From Flagellimonas oceanensis (GTDB lineage: Bacteria > Bacteroidota > Bacteroidia > Flavobacteriales > Flavobacteriaceae), in the NCBI RefSeq assembly GCF_003992595.1, contig NZ_RZNA01000040.1:248001-312000 (forward strand): a stretch of DNA of 64,000 bases, given 5' to 3'. Of the stretch, positions 1 to 8,438 are shown piece after piece; the stretch's first letter is position 1, and each line of letters starts with the position of its first letter. The notes below the pieces were generated by a model. It had not been told where the DNA came from. It ran no database searches and worked only from the letters and a program-made list of their open reading frames with translations. A program made the translations under genes and the position numbers.

Positions 1-146
1 TGATGAAGTTGGTGAACGAGCAAGGTAAATTGCTTCCAAGAAGACTTACAGGTACTTCCTTGAAATACCAAAGAAAAGTGGCACAGGCCGTAAAGCGTGC
101 CCGTCACCTAGCGTTAATGCCGTATGTTGGCGATATGTTGAAATAA
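1..146 (+). CDS. rpsR: 30S ribosomal protein S18, C-terminal part (5' end outside window)
   Basis: The frame is open from base 3 and ends at the TAA at 144-146, giving 47 residues with the classic S18 tail: [13 protein letters not shown], then [21 protein letters not shown]18 is a small-subunit protein of the platform and binds next to S6. The gene lies 13 bp upstream of rplI, which matches the usual rpsF-rpsR-rplI order, so rpsF is expected just left of the window. The identification is firm although the start is missing. Confidence 0.96.
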   Translation, partial: MKLVNEQGKLLPRRLTGTSLKYQRKVAQAVKRARHLALMPYVGDMLK

Positions 147-159
147 AAAACACCAGAGA

Positions 160-612
160 ATGGAACTTATTCTAAAAGAAGATGTACAGGATTTGGGATT
201 TAAGGATGATATCGTTACCGTAAAGAACGGTTACGGCAGAAACTTCCTTATCCCACAGGGTTTGGCCGATTTGGCTACACCTTCTGCTAAAAAAGTTTTG
301 GCGGAAAACCTTAGGCAAAGAGCCCACAAGGAGAAAAAGGTTATTGATGAGGCCACTAAGATTGCCGATGCGTTGAAGCAATTGGAAATCAAAATTGCCG
401 CAAAAGTTGGTGCAGGCGACAAATTGTTCGGATCTGTAACAAACATCGACCTAGCTGCTGCCTTGGACAAAGAAGGACACCAAATCGACAGAAAATTCAT
501 CAATATTAAAGGTGGAGCTGTCAAAAGAACTGGTCCTTATGAGGCTATTATCAGATTGCACAGGGAAGTTATCGTAGAATTCCCATTTGAAGTAATTGCG
601 GAAGCAAAATAA
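160..612 (+). CDS. rplI: 50S ribosomal protein L9
   Basis: The 150-residue protein has the normal L9 length. It opens with MELILKEDVQDLGFKDDIV and has the N-terminal 23S rRNA-binding signature around residues 13-33 (VKNGYGRNFLIPQGLA), followed by the long connecting helix (about 40-75) and the C-terminal domain. It is the last gene of the rpsR-rplI unit and is followed 20 bp later by a strong intrinsic terminator. L9 sits at the base of the L1 stalk and helps keep the reading frame during translation. Confidence 0.97.
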   Translation: MELILKEDVQDLGFKDDIVTVKNGYGRNFLIPQGLADLATPSAKKVLAENLRQRAHKEKKVIDEATKIADALKQLEIKIAAKVGAGDKLFGSVTNIDLAAALDKEGHQIDRKFINIKGGAVKRTGPYEAIIRLHREVIVEFPFEVIAEAK

Positions 613-632
613 ACTTCAAAACATATTATATG

Positions 633-665
633 AAAAAAGCCCTCCGATTTTCGGAGGGCTTTTTT
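633..665 (+). terminator. Intrinsic terminator after rplI
   Basis: A perfect 9-bp stem, GCCCTCCGA/TCGGAGGGC, with a 3-nt loop sits between an A run and a T run (660-665). It ends the ribosomal operon. The flanking A run means it can also act on the minus strand for the convergent DUF4168 gene that stops at 688. Confidence 0.93.
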
Positions 666-687
666 GTGTTCTTTAAAAAGAGAAATC

Positions 688-1158
688 TTATTTCGGCTGT
701 TGTTTTTCCAACATAGTCCTTAGTCTACCTTGTAGTTCGGAATCACTTTGTAATGCCATTGCAATGGTTTGATAGCGCTCCATGCTCAATCCTTCATTAC
801 TGATGATTTCCTCGATTTGTTGGGTAAAACCAACTTGCATTTCCTGTATCTCGTTCATCAGCTTGCCAAAGCGTTCTTTTTCCTCATCACTGGCCTCAAC
901 CGTTTTCTCAGGAGAGGCAGTGGCTTGGTACATTTCGTTGAACCTATTGGCATCAAAACCACTTTCCTGAACAGTTTTCATTACCTGTTGCTGAGCTTCC
1001 ATATTCACTTTCTGAATATCCTGAAAAGCCGAGGCGATTTTATTCAGTTCCGCATCGCTAACCTGTACTTGTTCCTGTGCATTCACTTGTGAAAAAGCAC
1101 TGACACCAACAGCTGCGATACAGACCACAAAAGTTTTAATTGATTTCAAAAATCTCAT
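688..1158 (-). CDS. Exported DUF4168-type protein
   Basis: The 156-residue protein has a Sec signal peptide (charged MRFLKSIK, hydrophobic stretch about 9-22, probable cleavage after VNA near residue 27). The mature part is helical, Gln/Glu rich, and matches the DUF4168 pattern: 'VSDAELNKIASAF' and the later 'SMERYQTIAMALQSD'. The function is unknown; the family is exported and may be periplasmic. It stands alone, convergent with rplI. A 15-bp palindrome lies upstream at 1184-1198. The domain name rests on recalled family pattern only. Confidence 0.8.
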   Translation of the reverse strand: MRFLKSIKTFVVCIAAVGVSAFSQVNAQEQVQVSDAELNKIASAFQDIQKVNMEAQQQVMKTVQESGFDANRFNEMYQATASPEKTVEASDEEKERFGKLMNEIQEMQVGFTQQIEEIISNEGLSMERYQTIAMALQSDSELQGRLRTMLEKQQPK

Positions 1159-1183
1159 TCTGTACGTATTTTATTAATAATGT

Positions 1184-1198
1184 TAGTTTCCGAAACTA
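1184..1198. promoter_or_regulatory. 15-bp palindrome upstream of the DUF4168 gene
   Basis: TAGTTTCCGAAACTA is a perfect 7+1+7 inverted repeat about 26 bp upstream of the minus-strand ATG at 1158. On the minus strand it contains TAGTTTCG, one base from the TAnnTTTG -7 box, so a bound protein would sit on the promoter. No regulator is identified. Confidence 0.35.
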
Positions 1199-1329
1199 CA
1201 ATAAATAAAAGGGCTTGCCAAAAATCGGCGGCGATATAGGTGTTAATCTAAACTTAAAGCAATGTTGTAAATTCAAGGATTTGACCGTTTTCTTGGTGCA
1301 AATACAAAGAGGTTCTCCATTACCTTTTA

Positions 1330-1337
1330 TATTTTTG
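1330..1337 (+). promoter_or_regulatory. -7 promoter box (TATTTTTG)
   Basis: An exact match to the Bacteroidota sigma-A -7 consensus TAnnTTTG. Only 4 nt separate it from the ATG at 1342, so a transcript starting here would have almost no leader. Confidence 0.5.
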
Positions 1338-1341
1338 CAGC

Positions 1342-1815
1342 ATGAAATACAAAAGATTGACCAGAGAGCAATTAGAGGAGCTCCATCCTGAATTCATCAA
1401 CTTTTTGGCGACCCAGTCCATTACCGCGGAGGAATGGGATACCCTTAAAAAAGAGAAGCCTGAAGTCGCTGAAGAAGAAATTGATGTGTTTAGCGACCTT
1501 ATATGGGAAGGCGTGTTGAACAAAGTGGAATATCTGGAAAATGTGTCAGAGAAACATATGCACCTCTTTCATTTGACCGATAAGGAGATGAAGCTCCTGT
1601 CCGTGAAGATTTTAAATCCTGAAATCGACTTAAGGACTGAAGTGGGTTTCGGCTGGTTCAAGCGTAACTATCAATCTGATTTTGTGGAATATTTATCCGC
1701 TTCCAAGGCGTACGGAGGGGACAAGAATATGGATAAATTTGAAATTATCAAACAAGGCGCTGTCATTACCAAAGGGGAACTGTATCAATGGTTTGACCAG
1801 ATTATGGAGCATTGA
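1342..1815 (+). CDS. Conserved Bacteroidota hypothetical protein (DUF6495-like)
   Basis: The 157-residue soluble protein starts MKYKRLTREQLEELHPEF and is rich in Glu, Asp, Trp and Phe (W33, W54, W105, W151). It has no signal peptide or membrane segment. I recall it as a conserved Flavobacteriaceae family of unknown function (DUF6495-like), but no motif suggests an activity. The ATG is the first in-frame start and lies just after a -7 box. It is a single-gene unit followed by a palindromic repeat half-element. Function cannot be assigned. Confidence 0.75.
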   Translation: MKYKRLTREQLEELHPEFINFLATQSITAEEWDTLKKEKPEVAEEEIDVFSDLIWEGVLNKVEYLENVSEKHMHLFHLTDKEMKLLSVKILNPEIDLRTEVGFGWFKRNYQSDFVEYLSASKAYGGDKNMDKFEIIKQGAVITKGELYQWFDQIMEH

Positions 1816-1851
1816 TTAAGGTTTGGGACTTGGGAGGCAAAGTGTGATTAA

Positions 1852-1878
1852 CTGTCAGTTCGAGCGCAGTCGAGAACC
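1852..1878 (+). repeat. Dispersed palindromic repeat, single arm (GAGCGCAGTCGAG family)
   Basis: The arm TGTCAGTTCGAGCGCAGTCG followed by AGAACC is identical over this stretch to the left arm of the full element at 15043-15117 and is the complement of the right arm at 43800-43825. Only one arm is present here, so it looks like a half or decayed copy. It lies in the intergenic space upstream of hisS. Confidence 0.8.
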
Positions 1879-1983
1879 AATAAATTACATCCCTCAGCAT
1901 TACCTTTCATTGTGAAATCGTCTAGCCATTGAAGAAAACTTTTACCCTTTAACCCTTAGCCCGATTGACATCGACCAAAACCG

Positions 1984-1991
1984 TATATTTG
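1984..1991 (+). promoter_or_regulatory. hisS -7 promoter box (TATATTTG)
   Basis: An exact TAnnTTTG match 19 nt before the hisS ATG, with TTGAC at 1965-1969 as a possible -33 element (16-nt spacer from the TTG). Confidence 0.7.
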
Positions 1992-2010
1992 CACGAGAAT
2001 TTAAAACCAC

Positions 2011-3399
2011 ATGGCAAAGAAACCATCCATACCTAAAGGAACCCGCGATTTTTCACCTGCAGAGGTAGCCAAGCGTGACTATATCATCCAAACCATAAAA
2101 AAACACTTCGAAACCTATGGTTTTCAGCCGATAGAGACTCCATCTTTTGAGAATTATGATACTTTGATGGGCAAATATGGGGATGAAGGCGATCGTTTGA
2201 TCTTTAAAATCTTGAATTCAGGGGATTTTATTTCCAAAGTGGATGATGTAACCTACAGTTCCAAGAATTCCGCTTCTTTGACGCCGAAGATTTCCGAAAA
2301 AGCCCTACGCTACGACCTTACCGTTCCTTTTGCCCGCTATGTGGTCATGCACCAGAACGAGATAGATTTTCCGTTCAAGCGCTATCAAATTCAGCCTGTA
2401 TGGCGTGCGGACCGTCCACAGAAAGGACGTTTCCGTGAGTTTTATCAGTGTGATGCCGATGTGGTTGGTGCGGACTCCCTGCTTCAAGAAGTGGAGTTTG
2501 TACAATTGTACGATGCCGTTTTTACTGATTTGGGTTTGAAAAGAGCCAACATCAAAATCAACAATCGAAAAATACTATCCGGAATCGCCGAAGTGATCGG
2601 AGCCAAACATCTGTTGGTGGACTTTACCGTGGCTTTGGACAAGTTGGACAAAATAGGCGAGGAAAAAGTAAAAGCGGAGATGGTCGAAAAAGGAATCTCC
2701 GAAAGTGCCATTGCCAAGGCGCAACCATTGTTTGATATGACAGGGACCGCTTCCGAACAATTGGAAAAGTTGAAAAACATTCTTGTGGACTCCAAGGTCG
2801 GAATGTTGGGTGTTTCCGAGCTGGAAGCGATTATTTCGACCATGGATATGGTTGGGCTGCAATCGGCCACTCTTCAGCTGGATGTAACCCTTGCCCGAGG
2901 TCTTAATTACTACACAGGAGCCATTTTTGAAGTGGCAGCACCCGAAGGCGTGAAAATGGGTTCCATCGGTGGTGGAGGCCGTTATGATGACCTTACCGGC
3001 ATTTTTGGACTCAAAGACGTGAGTGGTGTAGGGATTTCCTTTGGACTGGACCGAATTTATTTGGTTTTGGAAGAATTGAACCTGTTCCCGGACAGCTTGG
3101 ATACTTCATTGGACGTACTTTGCCTCAATTTTGGAAAGAAAGAAGGAACAGCGGCTTTGAAATTGGTGTCTAGACTCCGTAAACAAGGGCTAAGGGCCGA
3201 TTTGTATCCTACGGATACCAAAGTGCAGAAGCAGTTCAAATATGCTGACAAAAGAGCAGTGCCTTATGTAATTCTTCTGGGGGACCAAGAGTTGACCAAT
3301 GGCAAGTTTGTTGCCAAAAATATGAAGACAGGCGACCAGAAAGACTATTCTTTGGAGGCTCTCGAAGAGTTTGTGGAAAAGATCAAGTCCGAGTTTTAA
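2011..3399 (+). CDS. hisS: Histidine--tRNA ligase
   Basis: The 462-residue class II aminoacyl-tRNA synthetase charges tRNA-His. Visible motifs are the N-terminal PKGTRDFSP, motif 2 (VWRADRPQKGRFREFYQCDAD, about 131-151), the histidine-specific box ARGLNYYTGAIFEV (about 297-310) and motif 3 (GVGISFGLDRI, about 340-350), followed by a C-terminal anticodon-binding domain. The length is slightly above the common 420-430. Its 3' end overlaps the convergent Nudix gene by 17 bp, and a -7 box precedes it. Confidence 0.97.
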   Translation: MAKKPSIPKGTRDFSPAEVAKRDYIIQTIKKHFETYGFQPIETPSFENYDTLMGKYGDEGDRLIFKILNSGDFISKVDDVTYSSKNSASLTPKISEKALRYDLTVPFARYVVMHQNEIDFPFKRYQIQPVWRADRPQKGRFREFYQCDADVVGADSLLQEVEFVQLYDAVFTDLGLKRANIKINNRKILSGIAEVIGAKHLLVDFTVALDKLDKIGEEKVKAEMVEKGISESAIAKAQPLFDMTGTASEQLEKLKNILVDSKVGMLGVSELEAIISTMDMVGLQSATLQLDVTLARGLNYYTGAIFEVAAPEGVKMGSIGGGGRYDDLTGIFGLKDVSGVGISFGLDRIYLVLEELNLFPDSLDTSLDVLCLNFGKKEGTAALKLVSRLRKQGLRADLYPTDTKVQKQFKYADKRAVPYVILLGDQELTNGKFVAKNMKTGDQKDYSLEALEEFVEKIKSEF

Positions 3400-3931
3400 T
3401 CGCTTTGATGATGGTTTTGTAATAAGTGGGACCGTGTGGGACATATTTCCCCACACTGGCCAAACCCCAGGTTTCCTCAGCAAATTTGAATAGAGGAACC
3501 AAGGCTAAATCTTCAACCTCACTTTCTTGTTTAGTAAGTTGATTCAACGAAACATTTAGCTTGCACAAAAAAATGTGATGCAGTTCTGCATCGATAAAGT
3601 CTTCGGAAATTTTGTGAATGGCCTTAAAAGTCCCCAGTGGCTCCAAATCGGATTCGGAAACGGTCAGCCCGATTTCTTCTTCCACCTCTCTAACGGCTGC
3701 TGTAACAATTTCTTCCCCTGCGGAAACATGCCCGGCAACCGAAACATCCCAAAGTAGGGGATGGGTGGCTTTCTTCGCACCTCGCTGTTGAACCAGCACT
3801 CGGCCATCTGTAGTATAGAGCCAAACGTGAATAGTTGGATGCAGCAAGCCTTTACGGTGTGCTTCTGATTTTAAACAGGATTCCCCTGTTGGTTTTCCTT
3901 GTTCGTTCAAAATGTCAACACGCTCATCCAT
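3383..3931 (-). CDS. Nudix hydrolase, IPP-isomerase-like subgroup
   Basis: The 182-residue protein has a complete Nudix box at residues 67-89: G67, E73, then R81-E82-V83-E84-E85-E86-I87-G88-L89, which binds Mg2+ and cleaves a nucleoside-diphosphate-linked or related substrate. The N-terminal MDERVDILNEQGKPTG and 'HPTIHVWLYT' resemble the YfcD/isopentenyl-diphosphate-isomerase-like branch, but an isomerase role is not shown. It overlaps the 3' end of hisS by 17 bp in convergent orientation. The substrate is unknown. Confidence 0.88.
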   Translation of the reverse strand: MDERVDILNEQGKPTGESCLKSEAHRKGLLHPTIHVWLYTTDGRVLVQQRGAKKATHPLLWDVSVAGHVSAGEEIVTAAVREVEEEIGLTVSESDLEPLGTFKAIHKISEDFIDAELHHIFLCKLNVSLNQLTKQESEVEDLALVPLFKFAEETWGLASVGKYVPHGPTYYKTIIKAIKTRT

Positions 3932-3944
3932 ATTACATAAAGAT

Positions 3945-3979
3945 AAAAAAAAGTCACCCTGAAGATGTTTCAGGGTGAC
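3945..3979 (-). terminator. Intrinsic terminator after the M42 peptidase gene
   Basis: An 11-bp perfect stem, GTCACCCTGAA/TTCAGGGTGAC, with a short loop is followed on the minus strand by a run of eight T (A run 3945-3952). It lies 37 bp beyond the stop of the M42 gene. Confidence 0.85.
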
Positions 3980-4016
3980 ATAATTTTAAAATCTGAAAAG
4001 GATGATAAAGACTCAA

Positions 4017-5105
4017 TTAATCAAAATAACTGAAGGTTTCTCCTTCTTTGATGTTCAATAAGGTTTCGTAAATCAAACGGATAACGTTCTCCACATCATC
4101 CTTATGAACCGTTTCCACCGTAGTGTGCATGTAGCGCAAAGGCAACGAAATCAAGGCTGAAGCCACACCTCCGTTACTGTAGGCAAAAGCATCGGTATCC
4201 GTTCCTGTGTATCTTGATGATGCATTACGCTGGAATGGAATTTTGTTGGATTCCGCGGTTTCCAAAATACGCTCACGCAATTTGTTCTGTACGGCTGGCG
4301 CATAGGAAATTACAGGTCCATCCCCGATTTTGGTCTCGCCCTCTGTCTTTTTATTGATCATCGGTGTGGTGGTATCGTGGCACACATCGGTTACAATGGC
4401 TACGTTCGGTTTTATGGTCTGTGTGATCATTTCAGCACCACGTAGTCCAATTTCTTCCTGAACCGAGTTGGTAATGTATAGACCAAAAGGAAGCTCTTTT
4501 TTGTTCTCTTTGAGCAAACGAGCCACTTCTGCGATCATATAACCGCCCATTCGGTTGTCCAAGGCCCTGCAAACAAATTTGTCCTTGTTCAATATCTGGA
4601 ATTGGTCAGGGTAAGTAATCACACAACCTACGTGTACGCCCATTTTTTCCACTTCTTCCTTATCCTTGGCACCTATATCGATAAAGATGTTGTCCAATTT
4701 TGGTGGTTCTTCCTTGGCCTTGTTTCTAGTATGGATGGCGGGCCATCCGAAAACACCTTTTACAATACCGTTTTTGGTATGGATATCCACCCATTTGGAA
4801 GGTGCTATTTGATGGTCGCTTCCCCCATTTCGAATTACATAGAGCAAACCTTCATCCGTGATATAATTGACGTACCAAGAAATTTCATCGGAATGCCCTT
4901 CGATCACAACCCTGTATTTGGCATCTGGATTTATGACTCCAACTGCAGTTCCATACGTATCCGTGATAAACTCGTCCACAAAAGGTTTCACATAGTCCAT
5001 CCAAATTTTCTGCCCTTCCCATTCATAACCGGTGGGAGAGGGGTTGTTCAAGTATTTTTCTAAAAACTCAAGGGATTTTTCGTTGATGATTTTCTCTTTT
5101 GACAT
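4017..5105 (-). CDS. M42 family metallopeptidase (glutamyl/deblocking aminopeptidase type)
   Basis: The 362-residue cytosolic zinc aminopeptidase has the M42 metal and catalytic signatures: EGHSDEI (His and Asp, about 69-75), RALDNRMGG (bridging Asp, about 184-192), QEEIGLRGA (catalytic Glu pair, about 220-228), TDVCHD (about 243-248) and a late RYMHTTVE (about 329-336). Family members trim N-terminal residues from peptides, often as large dodecamers. It is monocistronic, with its own -7 box at 5123-5130 and a strong terminator downstream. The substrate preference is not readable from sequence. Confidence 0.93.
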   Translation of the reverse strand: MSKEKIINEKSLEFLEKYLNNPSPTGYEWEGQKIWMDYVKPFVDEFITDTYGTAVGVINPDAKYRVVIEGHSDEISWYVNYITDEGLLYVIRNGGSDHQIAPSKWVDIHTKNGIVKGVFGWPAIHTRNKAKEEPPKLDNIFIDIGAKDKEEVEKMGVHVGCVITYPDQFQILNKDKFVCRALDNRMGGYMIAEVARLLKENKKELPFGLYITNSVQEEIGLRGAEMITQTIKPNVAIVTDVCHDTTTPMINKKTEGETKIGDGPVISYAPAVQNKLRERILETAESNKIPFQRNASSRYTGTDTDAFAYSNGGVASALISLPLRYMHTTVETVHKDDVENVIRLIYETLLNIKEGETFSYFD

Positions 5106-5122
5106 AAATCTATTTTAATAGA

Positions 5123-5130
5123 CAAACATA
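5123..5130 (-). promoter_or_regulatory. -7 promoter box of the M42 peptidase gene (TATGTTTG)
   Basis: Read on the minus strand this is an exact TAnnTTTG match, 17 nt upstream of the ATG at 5105. Confidence 0.6.
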
Positions 5131-5174
5131 AGAATATTCACTTTTATTTAATAGCCAAATCACACCTTTATACT

Positions 5175-5182
5175 TACTTTTG
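5175..5182 (+). promoter_or_regulatory. -7 promoter box of the DUF4294 gene (TACTTTTG)
   Basis: An exact TAnnTTTG match 25 nt before the ATG at 5208. It is divergent from, and about 45 bp away from, the M42 promoter. Confidence 0.6.
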
Positions 5183-5207
5183 GCAAGACTATTGAGGAAG
5201 AAATGTT

Positions 5208-5927
5208 ATGCTACGTAACTGTTTTCTTGTTGTTTTTCTGGCACTTACTGCCCAAGGGTTTGCTCAGGAACCGCAGAAGGATTCCATTGAAAGCCCCGTC
5301 GATTCCATTGCCAATGATTCCATAGAGGATTATTATGTTCGGTTTGAAGGAGACTCCATTTTAATGAGTTCCATTGAGTTGGACGAAGTTTATATTTTCG
5401 GTAAACTGGAATTTGCAAACCGAAAGGATAAATTACGGTATTATATTCTCCGAAGAAAAACGTTGAAGGTGTATCCCTACGCCAAATTGGCGGCTGAACG
5501 ATTGGTGGAGCTCAACGATAGTCTACAACACATCAAAAAACGAAGACATCAAAGGCGTTATACGCGAAAGGTCCAAAAATACATTGAAGGGGAGTTTTCC
5601 GAAGAACTAAAGAAACTTACCCGCACCGAGGGACAAATTCTAGTGAAACTGATTCATCGTCAAACAGGAACTACCGCTTTTGATTTGGTCAAGGATTTGC
5701 GAAGCGGATGGCGTGCTTTCTGGTACAACACTACGGCCAGTTTTTTCAAAATCAGTTTAAAGGAGGAATTTCGTCCCGAAGAAGTACACGAAGATTATTT
5801 GATTGAGGATATCTTGCAACGTGCCTTTGCGGCGAGTAGGTTGGAGCGGCAAAAATCGGTCTTGGACTACGATTATGCCCAACTTTCCAATAAATGGAAG
5901 AATCAACCGCCCAGCACGGGCAACTAA
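5208..5927 (+). CDS. Exported DUF4294 protein
   Basis: The 239-residue protein has a signal peptide (hydrophobic residues 4-18, cleavage likely after the Ala of QGFAQ near residue 19). The core matches the Bacteroidota DUF4294 family: 'ELDEVYIFGKLEF' near 58-70, a basic YYILRRKTLKVYPYAK stretch near 80-96, and 'RTEGQILVKLIHRQTG' near 139-154. The function is unknown, and the basic, helical core suggests a periplasmic structural or adaptor role at most. Its 3' end overlaps the convergent small membrane gene by 4 bp. Confidence 0.85.
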   Translation: MLRNCFLVVFLALTAQGFAQEPQKDSIESPVDSIANDSIEDYYVRFEGDSILMSSIELDEVYIFGKLEFANRKDKLRYYILRRKTLKVYPYAKLAAERLVELNDSLQHIKKRRHQRRYTRKVQKYIEGEFSEELKKLTRTEGQILVKLIHRQTGTTAFDLVKDLRSGWRAFWYNTTASFFKISLKEEFRPEEVHEDYLIEDILQRAFAASRLERQKSVLDYDYAQLSNKWKNQPPSTGN

Positions 5928-6160
5928 TTTTTGGGTTTTTCTCCGAAAACGGCATCCATGACAATTTTCACGGACCTAAACCCTAAATAAATGGCCAAAA
6001 TAGCACAGATAATGCCCACAATTAAAACAGGCCAGTAAAAAGGGTGACCTTCATTTTTGAATGCTTCGTAGATTAAAAATGGCCCCATAAACATGGCAAG
6101 AACCGTATATCCAAACGATTTTATACCCTTGACCAGAAGTTCCTTGTTAGTTCGCCTCAT
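5924..6160 (-). CDS. Small two-helix membrane protein (DUF6095-like)
   Basis: The 78-residue protein has a short basic N-terminus (MRRTNKELLVKGIK) and two clear membrane helices (about 15-33 and 43-63), with a charged C-terminal tail ending GEKPKN. I recognise it as a conserved small Flavobacteriaceae membrane family (DUF6095-like) without known function. It overlaps the 3' end of the DUF4294 gene by 4 bp on the opposite strand and diverges from the GntP permease gene 58 bp away. Confidence 0.75.
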   Translation of the reverse strand: MRRTNKELLVKGIKSFGYTVLAMFMGPFLIYEAFKNEGHPFYWPVLIVGIICAILAIYLGFRSVKIVMDAVFGEKPKN

Positions 6161-6217
6161 GAGACCAAAGTAGGAATATTAGCTTATATTTAGGGGATAT
6201 TGCACTAAAAATTAACC

Positions 6218-7537
6218 ATGGAAATACTAGTTCTGGGGGTAGTGGTCCTCTTCATTATAATTGCTACCGTAAAATTTAAAATGCACCCCATATTCTCACT
6301 GACCCTCGCTGCTATGGCTTCCGGTTTTTTGTTGGGAATAGCGCCAAAGGATATCATGTCCACCATGGCGGAAGGCTTTGGTAATACACTTTCGGGCATT
6401 GGATTGGTCATTGCTTTTGGGACTGTAATCGGTATTTATCTGGAAAAAACAGGTAGCACCCAGGTTCTTGCCAATAGTATTTTAAAAGTGATTGGCTTAA
6501 AACGTTCTCCCTTGGCTCTGAATTTGGCTGGGTTTGTCATTTCCATTCCTGTGTATTGTGATTCGGGATACATCATACTTTCTTCATTAAATAAGGCCAT
6601 CAGCAAAAAGACAGGTATTCCCACTTTGGTTTTTGCCATTGCTTTGGCTACTGGATTATATTCTGCCCATGTTTTTGTACCTCCTACACCCGGACCGCTG
6701 GCTGCAGCTGCTATTTTGGATGCTGATTTGGGTATGGTACTCATTTTTGGTCTTCTGGTCGCCATTCCAGTTTCTATTTCAGGGTATTTTTGGGCACGAT
6801 TCATCGGAAAATCACTGCAGGAGGATGACATATCGGAAAAGGCGGAAAAAAAAGAAGAAATTCCATCCACGGTAAAACCTTTTCAAGCTTTTTTGCCTTT
6901 GCTTGCCCCGATTATTTTGATTGCTATGAAATCTATTGTCGATTACCCAACCCACCCTTTAGGAGAAGGTGTGGTGTTCAGTATTTTCAACTTTTTGGGC
7001 AGTCCTGTGATTGCGCTGCTTATTGGTGTGTTTTTTGCCTTCGCCTTGGGTAGAAAAGTCCCTTCGGAAGAGAAAAAAGGCTGGGTGCCCGAAGCGTTCA
7101 AGCAGGCAGGTGCCATTGTTTTGATAACGGGATCTGGTGGTGCTTTTGGTGCCATTCTTCGTACGATGGACATTGCCTCCATCATTAACTTGGAATCCAG
7201 CACGGGAATTGGTGGCCTTCTGATTGCCTTTGTGATTTCTACGGTGCTCAAAACGGCCCAGGGGTCATCAACAGTGGCCATTATTACCACTTCGGCCATT
7301 ATCGCGCCACTATTGGAAACATTTGGACTCATTTCCATTACGGATAAGGCCTTGGCTGTTCTTGCCATTGGGGCGGGTGCTATGACCGTCTCCCACATCA
7401 ACGACAGTTATTTTTGGGTGGTTTCCCAGTTTTCCAATATGAAAGTGAAAACAGCGCTACGAGGTCATACACTGGGCACATTGGTTCAGGGTACGGTGGG
7501 TATTTTAATGATTCTATTGATTTATGCCTTGGTATAG
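6218..7537 (+). CDS. GntP family permease (gluconate or related organic acid symporter)
   Basis: The 439-residue polytopic protein has about 12 membrane segments. GntP signatures are 'GFGNTLSGIGLVIAFG' near residue 50, 'VPPTPGPLAAAAIL' near 154-168, and 'KTAQGSSTVAIITTSAI' with 'SHINDSYFWVVSQF' in the C-terminal half. GntP proteins are H+ symporters for gluconate, but the family also carries D-serine, glycerate and similar acids, so the substrate is open. No kinase or catabolic gene is adjacent; it stands alone and converges with the DUF4249 gene at a 6-bp gap. A second GntP gene lies at the right edge. Confidence 0.9.
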   Translation: MEILVLGVVVLFIIIATVKFKMHPIFSLTLAAMASGFLLGIAPKDIMSTMAEGFGNTLSGIGLVIAFGTVIGIYLEKTGSTQVLANSILKVIGLKRSPLALNLAGFVISIPVYCDSGYIILSSLNKAISKKTGIPTLVFAIALATGLYSAHVFVPPTPGPLAAAAILDADLGMVLIFGLLVAIPVSISGYFWARFIGKSLQEDDISEKAEKKEEIPSTVKPFQAFLPLLAPIILIAMKSIVDYPTHPLGEGVVFSIFNFLGSPVIALLIGVFFAFALGRKVPSEEKKGWVPEAFKQAGAIVLITGSGGAFGAILRTMDIASIINLESSTGIGGLLIAFVISTVLKTAQGSSTVAIITTSAIIAPLLETFGLISITDKALAVLAIGAGAMTVSHINDSYFWVVSQFSNMKVKTALRGHTLGTLVQGTVGILMILLIYALV

Positions 7538-7543
7538 CTCTTT

Positions 7544-8434
7544 CTATTCGATAATAAGGGTTCTGGAATACTCTTGGACCACGGCAAAGTATCCAAGGGC
7601 ATAATCATTGGGACGCTCCACGTTATCCGGATTACCCAGCCCTGTAAGGTCAAAAACATTCCCTCGCACGGTTGCTACGGGTGTTTGAAAAGGACCTCCA
7701 CTGTTTCCGTTTCCAGTCTGTTGCAAAACCAAATCCATATAATTGTAAAAATCTTCCGTTGCTCCCAAAATACTCACCCTTACCACATCTCCTGGTTCGG
7801 TTTTATCATCATAGAAAAAGGAAAATTCAAATTGTTGACCTTGAAAAAACTCATCTTCCACTGTTTGGAATTCGCCGAACATAAAATCAAACAGGTAAAA
7901 ATTGTCCTCCTCGCCGTTATCGGTGAAAGTTACGATGATTTCGGTCTGGTCTTCATCAAAAAAGACTTCGTCCCCTTGCTCTAAATTGTCCAAGGGAACC
8001 GTGGATACATACTCGGTTTGGGCAAAGTAATAGTTGTCTTGATAGGTTATTTCCAACATAAATACGGTCCCGGGTTCAGCAGCTGAAGTAGGAATACGCT
8101 GGTCCGATGGCAGACTGGAATCTGGTACATAAATCCCCGAACCGGGTGTTTCCTCTACCAAGGATGAAGAAGATAGGTTATCGAAATCTCCTTCGCTATT
8201 CGGTTGTCCATAGGAAATCGTAACGCTTTCGGCTTGAACAGGTTGGTTCTCTTCAAAAAAAGTGGTACTTGCCTTTAGGCCTATGCGTACATCAATGAAT
8301 TCCTGTTCTTTATCAACGCGTAACAGGCCATCCACTACCAGTTTGGGGTCAGCCTCAGGTAAATCCACATCAACCACATCTTCGCATGATGCCAGCAATA
8401 CAGCCATAAAAATCAAGGACATGAGTTTTTTCAT
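7544..8434 (-). CDS. DUF4249 outer-membrane lipoprotein partner of the TonB receptor
   Basis: The 296-residue protein starts with a lipoprotein signal peptide and lipobox LASC (Cys17), then the acidic EDVVDVDLPEADPKLVVDGLL typical of DUF4249. The rest is Asp/Glu/Phe rich and predicted beta. It begins 4 bp after the stop of the TonB receptor gene on the same strand, so the two form an operon in the order receptor then lipoprotein. By analogy with SusC/SusD it may cap or load the receptor, but the ligand is unknown. Confidence 0.88.
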   Translation of the reverse strand: MKKLMSLIFMAVLLASCEDVVDVDLPEADPKLVVDGLLRVDKEQEFIDVRIGLKASTTFFEENQPVQAESVTISYGQPNSEGDFDNLSSSSLVEETPGSGIYVPDSSLPSDQRIPTSAAEPGTVFMLEITYQDNYYFAQTEYVSTVPLDNLEQGDEVFFDEDQTEIIVTFTDNGEEDNFYLFDFMFGEFQTVEDEFFQGQQFEFSFFYDDKTEPGDVVRVSILGATEDFYNYMDLVLQQTGNGNSGGPFQTPVATVRGNVFDLTGLGNPDNVERPNDYALGYFAVVQEYSRTLIIE

Positions 8435-8438
8435 AGCG

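Noticed and set aside
3945..3979. GTCACCCTGAA hairpin as a member of the dispersed repeat families
   Set aside because: It has a minus-strand T run directly after the stem and sits just past a stop codon, so a terminator explains it better; the GAGCGCAGTCGA core is absent.
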